Positions 10,027 through 17,468 of a stretch of DNA of 64,000 nt are shown one piece after another. Position 1 is the first letter of the stretch. Each line of letters starts with the position of its first letter. The stretch is from Myxococcota bacterium. Its GTDB lineage: Bacteria; Myxococcota_A; UBA796; CAJQPC01. The translations under genes and the position numbers were made by a program. The notes below the pieces were generated by a model. The model was not told where the DNA came from, did no database searches, and saw only the letters and a program-made list of their open reading frames with translations. The stretch spans positions 18,824 to 82,823 of the forward strand of contig JAKLKD010000004.1 of assembly GCA_023150845.1 (NCBI GenBank), in the 5' to 3' direction.

Positions 10027-11147
10027 GCGCGTCCCGATCGCTGCTCGTCGTCGGCGGCGGCCCGGTGGGCCTCGCGGCGGCGATCCTGGGCCGGATGGAC
10101 GGGCACGAGGTCACGCTCATCGAGCGCGGCCGGCCCCCGGTGGACAAGCCCTGCGGCGAGGGCCTCATGCCCAGCGGCGTGCTGCGCCTCCAGGCGATGG
10201 GCGTGACCCTCGACCCCGAGGGCCTGCACCCGTTCATGGGGGTGCGCTACATCGACGGGGAGCGGGAGGCCGGGGCGCGCTTCACCTTCGGCGAGGGCTA
10301 CGGCTGCCGCCGCACCTACCTCCAGGCGGCGATGGCGCGGCGGGCGGAGGAGCTCGGCGTGGCGCTGCACTTCGGCCAAGAGGTCGTCGCCGTCGACGCC
10401 GATCAGGGGGAGGTCCGCACCGCCGATGGGCAGACCTTCCGGGCGGAGCTCGTGCTCGCCGCCGACGGCCTGCGCTCGACGGTACGAAAGCTCCTCCAGC
10501 TCGACGGGCCGCCGCCGTCCCGGCCACGGTTCGGGATGCGCCAGCACTACACGATCAAGCCCTGGACCGACGAGGTGGAGGTGTACTGGTCCGACACCGC
10601 CGAGGCCTACGTCACCCCCGTCGGCCCCAACCGTGTAGGCGTGGCGTTTTTGTGGTCCGGCGACGGCGAACGATTCCCGGGCCTGCTCAGCCGGTTCCCC
10701 GCGCTCCAAGAGAGGCTCGGGGACGCGCCGATCGAGAGCCAGGTGCGGGGCACGGGGCCGCTGCAGGTGCGGCCCAAGGCCGTGCTCAAGGGCAAGGTCG
10801 CGCTCATCGGCGACGCGGCGGGCTACTTCGACGCCATCACCGGGGAGGGCCTCACCTTAGGCTTCGCCCAGGCGGCGACTGTGCTCAAACACGTCGAGGA
10901 GGGCAGGCTCCAAGACTGGCCCAAGAGCCACAGAGGCCTCGTCATTGAGCCTTACCTCATGATTCATCTGCTCTTGTTCATCGAGCGATACCCGCCCCTG
11001 CGCCGCCGGGTGATCGCCGCGCTGTCCAAAGACCCCGAGCTCTTTGAGCAGCTCTTGCAGATCAACGACGGCCTCCTGCGGCCCCACGAGCTGCCGCCGA
11101 AGGCGATCTTACGCCTCGTGTGGCGGGTGCTCTGGGGCGTGGGCTAA
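10023..11147 (+). CDS. FAD-dependent monooxygenase / geranylgeranyl reductase-like flavoprotein
   Basis: LLVVGGGPVGLAAAILGRMDGHEVTLIERG (Rossmann), PCGEGLMPSGVLRL, VLAADGLRSTVRKLL, KVALIGDAAGYFDAITGEGLTLGFAQA. GTGA overlap with the ligase. Confidence 0.88.
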   Translation: MSASRSLLVVGGGPVGLAAAILGRMDGHEVTLIERGRPPVDKPCGEGLMPSGVLRLQAMGVTLDPEGLHPFMGVRYIDGEREAGARFTFGEGYGCRRTYLQAAMARRAEELGVALHFGQEVVAVDADQGEVRTADGQTFRAELVLAADGLRSTVRKLLQLDGPPPSRPRFGMRQHYTIKPWTDEVEVYWSDTAEAYVTPVGPNRVGVAFLWSGDGERFPGLLSRFPALQERLGDAPIESQVRGTGPLQVRPKAVLKGKVALIGDAAGYFDAITGEGLTLGFAQAATVLKHVEEGRLQDWPKSHRGLVIEPYLMIHLLLFIERYPPLRRRVIAALSKDPELFEQLLQINDGLLRPHELPPKAILRLVWRVLWGVG

Positions 11148-11201
11148 ACTCCCCGGCGCCGCGCTCATCCTGAGCGGTGGTCCAAGGTTGGAGCGTTCGG
11201 T

Positions 11202-11519
11202 ATGTCGATCTCAGGTTTAGAGGGTCTGTCCAACGAGGACGTTCATGCACAGCTGAACAAGGGCGCGAAGTTTGTGCGTTATGGCTACTGCGTCTCCCTG
11301 CTCCTCGTCACCTTCCGGCGGGAGTCGGACATCCAGTTTATCCGATACGATCAGAGCGCCTTCCTGCGAGGTCTCCCCTACACCGGGCTCAGCCTGCTCG
11401 TGGGCTGGTGGGGCATCCCATGGGGCCTGATCTACACCCCCTGGGTGATCGGCGTGAACTGCCTCGGCGGCCGCGACGTCACCGACGAGGTGCTGGCCGC
11501 GGCGCGGGGCGAGGGGTGA
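11202..11519 (+). CDS. Small hypothetical membrane-associated protein
   Basis: 105-aa ORF (MSISGLEGLSNEDVHAQL...LPYTGLSLLVGWWGIPWGLIYTPWVIGVNCLGG) with one hydrophobic stretch. Confidence 0.55.
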   Translation: MSISGLEGLSNEDVHAQLNKGAKFVRYGYCVSLLLVTFRRESDIQFIRYDQSAFLRGLPYTGLSLLVGWWGIPWGLIYTPWVIGVNCLGGRDVTDEVLAAARGEG

Positions 11520-11537
11520 GGGGGTGAGGGGCTACGC

Positions 11538-11999
11538 TCAGCCAGCGCGGGTGAACCCATGCTGGCTGAGCGGCGGCCTGAGGAGACACGGGCCCCAGGG
11601 GACGCCAGCGTCGCCCTCGGCGAGCATGAGGTGAAACTTCTTGAGAATCTCTAAGCCGATGATGATGTCAGGGGCGTCCTTCGCGACGTATACCTCTACC
11701 TGGTGCTCTTCTCCCGCTAACACAACAGTACCTAAGAACACGTCGCAGCTTAGCGCACCGCCGTTTATTCCTCGAATCGGTCGGTTCATCTTGTGATAAC
11801 CGGGATACGATTGATCAATCATCAAACCTGACGGGATGAGCAGAGCAAACTCCAGGCCTGTATCGACCACCACTTGGTTCAACGTGAGCGGTTCAGGCTG
11901 CTGATCCCAATGAAGCGTGACCTCGTTGAGAAACGCGACCAACCCAGACGCCTTGTAATGTACCGGATGCCTGCCCCGAGGTGCTCCTCGCCTGCTCAA
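11538..11999 (-). CDS. Clan AA retropepsin-like aspartic protease-fold protein (start uncertain)
   Basis: VVVDTGLEFALLIPSGLM (DTG at 11856-11864) and DAPDIIIGLEILKKFHLML (hydrophobic-Gly-Leu flap/ILG motif). The track ORF begins 12101, but the part before 12001 overlaps the upstream gene. TTG 11999 is one candidate start. Confidence 0.65.
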   Translation of the reverse strand: MSRRGAPRGRHPVHYKASGLVAFLNEVTLHWDQQPEPLTLNQVVVDTGLEFALLIPSGLMIDQSYPGYHKMNRPIRGINGGALSCDVFLGTVVLAGEEHQVEVYVAKDAPDIIIGLEILKKFHLMLAEGDAGVPWGPCLLRPPLSQHGFTRAG

Positions 12000-12000
12000 A

Positions 12001-12600
12001 TTACTCAAACCCCACCTCTTCGGACAGCCGCGTGATGTAGACGATCCCCTCATCAAGCTCCTCACGGGCCGCCTGAAGTGGATGTACGCCACCTTCACCA
12101 AGAAACAGTCGATCCGAGCCGATCACAACGCCGAGTGGGGCGCGGGGGTGCGTCTGACGCAGCGCCGGTCGCGCATGAAGCTGACGCCGAAGCGCCGCGC
12201 GGCCCAGAGCCACTTCTTGTTCACTGAGCGCCGGGGAGACAAGCTGCTCCTCCGGGAGCTGCACCCCACCCGCCCACGAGCTGAGGTGGGGCGCGGCGGC
12301 GAGCAGGGCCTTGCCGCTGTGTACGTCGAGGAGCACCACCAAGGGAGAGCGCAGGTCACCGAACTGAGCGCGGCCTTCGTCCCATCGCTGGAAGGTGTCA
12401 GCGCGCAGAGGCCGAGCGTCGATGACCCGCACGGCGTCGGGCCTCGCGGCGAAGGCGTCGGTGACCACCTCGACGGGGCGTTCCAGCCGCTCGGCGAGCG
12501 CATGGGCGGCGGATTGTGCGTCGAGCTGGCGCGGCACCCGCTGAAGGACCAGCGGCAGGCCCGACCGAACCTGCATCACGACGAGGTCGAGGCTGTCCAC
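12001..12600 (-). CDS. Hypothetical protein, middle gene of ATPase/protease cassette
   Basis: In-frame GTG at 12600 overlaps the ATPase stop (TAGTG). Ends at TAA 12001-12003. SPLVVLLDVHSGKALLAAAPHLSSWAGG; no family recognised. Confidence 0.6.
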   Translation of the reverse strand: MDSLDLVVMQVRSGLPLVLQRVPRQLDAQSAAHALAERLERPVEVVTDAFAARPDAVRVIDARPLRADTFQRWDEGRAQFGDLRSPLVVLLDVHSGKALLAAAPHLSSWAGGVQLPEEQLVSPALSEQEVALGRAALRRQLHARPALRQTHPRAPLGVVIGSDRLFLGEGGVHPLQAAREELDEGIVYITRLSEEVGFE

Positions 12601-13682
12601 TAAAACACCTTCGGCGCGCCGATGAGGTTCCGGAGGACGGGATGCGGGAGCCAATAACGACGATCGGGGAGGTCATACGGCAGAATGGCGTTCTTGCTGA
12701 TGAGCGAGAGATCCCCCTCGTGGTTCAAGCTCTTCCCCACCAAGGCGACCTTCTTAAGCTCATCGGAAGAGAGCGACTGCGCGATGTCTTGGCGAAGCTC
12801 ATTCAGCCCTTGATTTAGGTTCGCGGCGTTCACTTTGCCCGACTTGGCGGCGGAGAGCACGGCGCTGTGCAGAATCCGGATCGCGTCTCTTGGTACACCG
12901 CCCGATGTGTAAGCGGCCACCTCGCAGCAGCGCGGGAGATCCCAGAAGGCGCCCTCAGCACCCGCCAGGCGCTTCTGGAGTCCGGCGGCGAGGGTGCCAA
13001 TGGCGGGCTCGTTGGGTGTCCCGTCGGATTGCTGCACTCCGAAGCAGGGCAGCTCCCATACGTACTCTAGGCGCGGGTCACGCCGCTCTCGGGGCGTGAG
13101 CGTGAACCAAGGATGAGCGCCGACAAAGACGACGGAAGGGAGTTCATCAAGGGGGAGGTTCTGTGCGGCGCCGAAGAAGGTGGCTTGATCATTTGAGAGG
13201 AGGTCAAGGCCATCGATCAGAAGGAGGCCTGGTAGATTGTTACCGCCGCTGAAAAAGTCACGCTCAAACAGAAGGGTTGAGAGAACACCCTCACCTGTTT
13301 GATGTGAAACCGCTGCGGCATTTTCCCGCTCTTCCTCTGACGCGCCGAGCGCAAGCTTGACGGCATCGAGGAGTTGACCAACCACATCCTTCGCCGTCCT
13401 CAGCTGCTGCGACGGCCTCCCCACCGACACCACCAAGACCTTCGCCACCCCCGACAACCCTTTTGCCCAACGCCGCAGCTCCGTCGTCTTCCCGACCCCG
13501 ATCGGCCCATGCAGCACCGCGCGAACCGTCTGTCCTGCGGAGAGCATTAGCTCCATCTGCTCCAGCTTGTCCCACCCCCGAGCCATACCTTCCCACTCAC
13601 GATCGACGTACTCTCCGTCATTCGCAGGCAGGGTCGGGTTCAGCCTCTTCAGAGCGTCGATGATTAGCGGGTTGATGGCCAT
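12600..13682 (-). CDS. P-loop (AAA/STAND-like) ATPase
   Basis: Walker A LHGPIGVGKTTELRRWAKGL; Walker B LPGLLLIDGLDLL; arginine-rich sensor-like GGVPRDAIRIL. Start reset to ATG 13682 (MAINPLIIDALKRLNP). Confidence 0.8.
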   Translation of the reverse strand: MAINPLIIDALKRLNPTLPANDGEYVDREWEGMARGWDKLEQMELMLSAGQTVRAVLHGPIGVGKTTELRRWAKGLSGVAKVLVVSVGRPSQQLRTAKDVVGQLLDAVKLALGASEEERENAAAVSHQTGEGVLSTLLFERDFFSGGNNLPGLLLIDGLDLLSNDQATFFGAAQNLPLDELPSVVFVGAHPWFTLTPRERRDPRLEYVWELPCFGVQQSDGTPNEPAIGTLAAGLQKRLAGAEGAFWDLPRCCEVAAYTSGGVPRDAIRILHSAVLSAAKSGKVNAANLNQGLNELRQDIAQSLSSDELKKVALVGKSLNHEGDLSLISKNAILPYDLPDRRYWLPHPVLRNLIGAPKVF

Positions 13683-13768
13683 TGGGGGAGTATAAAGCCC
13701 GCCCTCCCCCCTGGTCAACTCAGGCCCTCCCGCTTGTGCGAATCGCCAAGGGGGTGTACCCTCCGGGC

Positions 13769-14194
13769 ATGGACCCAACCCTCGAAGACACGCTCCTCAA
13801 GCTCCTCCGCGCGCCTGACCGCCGACCGCTCGTGCTCGCCATGTGCGCCTGCGCTCGGCGGCAGCTCGCCGTCGCCGCCAAGGTGGACGCCCGCAACACC
13901 CGGCTCATCGAGACCGCTGAAGGGTGGGCCGCGGGGCGCGTCACGACCGTCGAGGCCCGGGAGGTCGCCTGGTGGGGTAAACAGGTGCCGGGGAGCCTCT
14001 TCCCGATGGCCTGCCTGCGGGTCATCGTCGCCCCCTCGGATGACCGCGAGGCCGCCGTCCGTATGCTCGCGACGCAGCTCCCGACGGTCGTCGCGATGGC
14101 GAAGCGCCCCCAGCCGCACGAGGCCCCGGCCCTCATCGCCGGGACGGTGCAGACCCTCCGCGCCCTCGCCGAGAGCGCCGCAGCGGCGGTTTAG
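13769..14194 (+). CDS. Hypothetical protein
   Basis: ORF starting MDPTLEDTLLKLLRAPDRRPLVLAMCACARRQLAVAAKVD; converges on arsS-like gene. Confidence 0.5.
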   Translation: MDPTLEDTLLKLLRAPDRRPLVLAMCACARRQLAVAAKVDARNTRLIETAEGWAAGRVTTVEAREVAWWGKQVPGSLFPMACLRVIVAPSDDREAAVRMLATQLPTVVAMAKRPQPHEAPALIAGTVQTLRALAESAAAAV

Positions 14195-15147
14195 GTCAGC
14201 GCGCCGCCGCAGCTCGAACCCGCCCCGGCCGTACACCCGAAGCAGTGACGCCCTACGGTGATGGGCGCGCCGTCGAGCTCGGACACCCGACCGAGCTCCC
14301 GCACATGGCGCCGCGGCCCTGGCGAGGGCAGCCCGAGCATCTGATTGAAGTCACAGTCGTACAGCCCGCCGTCCCATGAGACGCTCACGAGGTGACGACA
14401 CATGAGCCCCGGGACCGTCGCGGCGTTGAAGCTCGACTCCAAGAGGGCCTCGTACTGTGTGGTCTTGCCTTGGCGAGAGAGGTCCGCGGCGAAGCGCGCG
14501 ATGGGCAGGTTGGTCAAGGTGAGCAGGTTCGTGAACACGAGGCCGTGGTCATCGCGCAAGCGACGGCGGTAATCGGCCTCCAAGGCGGCCTGGCTCGGGG
14601 GCAGGTGGGCGCCGCCGGGGTTGTACACGAGGCTCAGGGTGAGGCCCGCGCCGGGCTGGCCATACCCCAAGGCGTTCAGCCGCCGCAGCGCCTCGACGCT
14701 GGCGTCGTACACCCCGCGGCCGCGCTGGCGCTCGACGTTGTCCCGGAGGTAACAGGGCATCGACGCGACAATCTCGACGCCCTCGGCGGCCAAGAACGCG
14801 GCGGTGTCCTCCTGGCCGGGCTCCAAGAGCACGGTGAGGTTGCAGCGGTCCATCACCCGGCGCCCCAAGGACCGCCCGCCGCGCACGAGGTCGCGGAAGC
14901 GTGGGTGCAGCTCAGGGGCGCCCCCGGTGATGTCGAGCAGGCCGAGGCTCGGGTTCGCCGCGAGGGCGCGGAGCACGTCCTCGACGACCTCGTCGGGCAT
15001 CTGCTCCTTCCGGTGGGGCCCGGCGTCGACGTGGCAGTGGGCGCAGGTCTGGTTGCAGCGTTTGCCCAGGTTGACCTGGAGCCAGGACGGCGACTCCCGG
15101 CGCAGCGGGCCCAGCCCGGCCTGGTGGAGCGCGTCCTCAAAGGTCAT
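14191..15147 (-). CDS. arsS: Arsenosugar biosynthesis radical SAM protein (ArsS/DUF3641 family)
   Basis: VNLGKRCNQTCAHCHVDAGPHR (CxxxCxxC), LDITGGAPELHPRF, LSLVYNPGGAHLPPSQAALEADYRR, C-terminal HCFGCTAGAGSSCGGAL. Confidence 0.88.
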   Translation of the reverse strand: MTFEDALHQAGLGPLRRESPSWLQVNLGKRCNQTCAHCHVDAGPHRKEQMPDEVVEDVLRALAANPSLGLLDITGGAPELHPRFRDLVRGGRSLGRRVMDRCNLTVLLEPGQEDTAAFLAAEGVEIVASMPCYLRDNVERQRGRGVYDASVEALRRLNALGYGQPGAGLTLSLVYNPGGAHLPPSQAALEADYRRRLRDDHGLVFTNLLTLTNLPIARFAADLSRQGKTTQYEALLESSFNAATVPGLMCRHLVSVSWDGGLYDCDFNQMLGLPSPGPRRHVRELGRVSELDGAPITVGRHCFGCTAGAGSSCGGALT

Positions 15148-15578
15148 GGGGTGAGCCCCAAGCTCGCCGCGCGGCAGGTGTTGTACACGCGGACCACCCG
15201 ACCCGTCGGCACCGTGGTGAGGATCACGCCGACCCCCGCCAAGGTGACGGACCCCGCGGCGACGTAGCCCGCGCCGCCCGTCGAGAAGAAGATCCCGGCG
15301 ACGAGGATCGAGCCCGCCCCGCCGAAGGCCATCGCCGCGCCCACCTTCCGCCGGGCGTCTCGGCGGCGCTGAATCGGCGCGCTCCCCTCACACTCCCGCA
15401 TCAAGGCGTCCACGAGCTCACGCTTCTGGTGGCGGTCGGCGTCGATGGGCACCCCGTCGAGGACGAGCTCCCCGCGGAGGGGCTTGTACTCGACACGAAG
15501 GGGCAGCTCCGGCGGAGGCTCCTCGGCCCGCGCCGCGCCGCTGAGGGTAAACGACAAGAGCAAGGCGAAGAGGCTCAT
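15144..15578 (-). CDS. Hypothetical exported/membrane protein
   Basis: N-terminal signal-like MSLFALLLSFTLSGAARA; two hydrophobic helices; 4-nt overlaps with neighbours on both sides. Confidence 0.6.
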   Translation of the reverse strand: MSLFALLLSFTLSGAARAEEPPPELPLRVEYKPLRGELVLDGVPIDADRHQKRELVDALMRECEGSAPIQRRRDARRKVGAAMAFGGAGSILVAGIFFSTGGAGYVAAGSVTLAGVGVILTTVPTGRVVRVYNTCRAASLGLTP

Positions 15579-15844
15579 AAACCCTCGACGGAGAGGTGGA
15601 TGGACCGGACCAAGGTCGCGCGGCCGTCGATGAGCTGGATCGAGACGGCGAGTCCCGCCCCCTCCTGGCGCACGTTCACTTGGCTCTTGCCGAAGCCCCG
15701 GCGCAGGAGCACCCCCCGAGCCGCCGTCGCGACGACGCCGGGCAGGCCGGGGCGCATGTTCTGGCCGACGGCCACGGCCTCCACGGCGTCCTGCAGCTCC
15801 TCCTCCAAGGAGCGCGGGGCCGCAGGGGGAGGCTTCGGCCTCAA
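15575..15844 (-). CDS. Hypothetical protein
   Basis: 89-aa ORF in an overlapping same-strand gene series. Confidence 0.5.
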   Translation of the reverse strand: MRPKPPPAAPRSLEEELQDAVEAVAVGQNMRPGLPGVVATAARGVLLRRGFGKSQVNVRQEGAGLAVSIQLIDGRATLVRSIHLSVEGL

Positions 15845-16275
15845 GGGCGGGCCGCGGGCAGGCTCAGCCCACCCAAGGCCAAGAGCGTCTCACGCTCGGC
15901 GTCGGTCACCGGGCTCACCGAGAGCCGCCCCTGGCGCACGAAGGCCATGCCCATGAGCGTGGGGTGGGCCTTAATCTCTTTGAGGGTGACCGGCCGGGGC
16001 AAGGCGGCGACGGGGGCGAGGTCGACGCCGACCCAGCGGTCGTCGCCCTCGTCCGCGCTGGGGTCGCGCCGCGCGGCGCCGACCACCCGGGCGAGGCCCA
16101 CCACGGCGAGGCCCTCGTTCGAGTGGTAGAGGAAGAACTCGTCGCCGACGGCCATGGCCTGGAGGTTGTTGCGGGCCTGGGCGTTGCGCACCCCGTCCCA
16201 GAACGTGCTCCCTTGGCGCACGAGGTCGTCCCACGAGAACTTGAACGGCTCGGTCTTGCCTAACCAGGCGGCCAT
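15841..16275 (-). CDS. EVE domain protein
   Basis: WLGKTEPFKFSWDDLVRQGSTFWDGVRNAQARNNLQAMAVGDEFFLYHSNEGLAVVGLARVV is a classic EVE-domain sequence. Confidence 0.9.
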   Translation of the reverse strand: MAAWLGKTEPFKFSWDDLVRQGSTFWDGVRNAQARNNLQAMAVGDEFFLYHSNEGLAVVGLARVVGAARRDPSADEGDDRWVGVDLAPVAALPRPVTLKEIKAHPTLMGMAFVRQGRLSVSPVTDAERETLLALGGLSLPAARP

Positions 16276-16294
16276 CTGTGGTGCTCCCCGGCGG

Positions 16295-17371
16295 TCAGCC
16301 GCCGAGCTCCTTGTCGATCACAGCCTTAAAGACCTCTTTAGGCACGGCGCCGTTCAAGAACACGCCGTTGATGAAGAAGGCCGGGGTGCCGCTGATGCCC
16401 GCGGCCTGACCCGCCTCGAAGTCGGCGGTGATCTCGGCGACCTGGGACGTGGGCTCCGCCACGCAGGCTTTGTACGCCTCGACGTCCAAGCCCAGCTTGC
16501 CCGCGGTGGCCTCCATGCCCGAGGCGGAGAAGTCGCCGGTGCGCATGAGCACGTCGTGCATCTCCCAGTACTTGCCCTGGCTGCCCGCGCAGTTCGCGGC
16601 GATGGACGGCCCCATGCCCGCGGGGTTCGGGCCGCCGAGGGGGTAGTCGCGGTAGACGACCTTCACCTTGCCCTTGTACTCGTCGAGCAGCTCGACGAGG
16701 GTGGGGTAGACCTTACGGCAGTACCCGCACTGGTAGTCGGCGAACTCGACGATGGTGACCGTCGCGGCGGCGTCGCCGAGGGCCGGGTCGTCGTCGGGGG
16801 AGACCTCAATCTTGGGCAGGTTGGGGTACGGGAGCTGAATCTTGAGGCCGTGCTTGGCCTTGAGCTCCTCGAGGTAGGCGCCCATGCGCTCGTTCTCGGC
16901 GTTGCGGGTCCAGGCCTGGGTGACCTGCTCCAGGATGGCCTCCAGGGGCGCGTCGGTGCGCATCTGGCGGCGGACGTAGGGGTAGACCTCCTCAAGCTGG
17001 GCCTGGGTGGGCTTGGCGATCTTGTCCTGGACCTCGGCCTTGAGCAGCGCCTCGGTGCTGAGCCCGCGGGCCTTGGCCTCGGCGTCGATGAGCGCGCGCA
17101 GGGCGAGCTCCTCGGCGGTCTGGCGCTCGGCGTTGTAGCGGTTCTGGAGGTACTCGACCTCCATCATCACGAGCTGCTTGCCGAGGCGGGTCTGCACCTC
17201 GGAGTAGTTGAGCTGGCCGCCGCTCCACACGGCGACGACGCCCGAAGGATCCTGGGTTGACGCGGGCGCAGAGGCCGCAGGGGGGCCCGCCGGGGCGGGG
17301 CCAGCGGTGGTGCCGGAGGGCGCGGCGTCTTGCGCGCCGCCGCAGGCCAGGATCACGAGGAGCGAGAGCAT
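16295..17371 (-). CDS. DsbA-like thioredoxin-fold lipoprotein
   Basis: Lipobox LVILACGG; VTIVEFADYQCGYCRKVYPTLVELLDEYKGKVKVVYRDYPLGG (CxxC); GISGTPAFFINGVFLNG. Start reset to ATG 17371. Confidence 0.85.
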   Translation of the reverse strand: MLSLLVILACGGAQDAAPSGTTAGPAPAGPPAASAPASTQDPSGVVAVWSGGQLNYSEVQTRLGKQLVMMEVEYLQNRYNAERQTAEELALRALIDAEAKARGLSTEALLKAEVQDKIAKPTQAQLEEVYPYVRRQMRTDAPLEAILEQVTQAWTRNAENERMGAYLEELKAKHGLKIQLPYPNLPKIEVSPDDDPALGDAAATVTIVEFADYQCGYCRKVYPTLVELLDEYKGKVKVVYRDYPLGGPNPAGMGPSIAANCAGSQGKYWEMHDVLMRTGDFSASGMEATAGKLGLDVEAYKACVAEPTSQVAEITADFEAGQAAGISGTPAFFINGVFLNGAVPKEVFKAVIDKELGG

Positions 17372-17468
17372 GACGTTCACCAGTTTCGTAGAGGTGGCTG
17401 AGCCCACCCCTAACACAGCCCGGGGCGAGACGGGGTATGTTCATCGGCTTCGGAGTGGAGCGGCCTCG

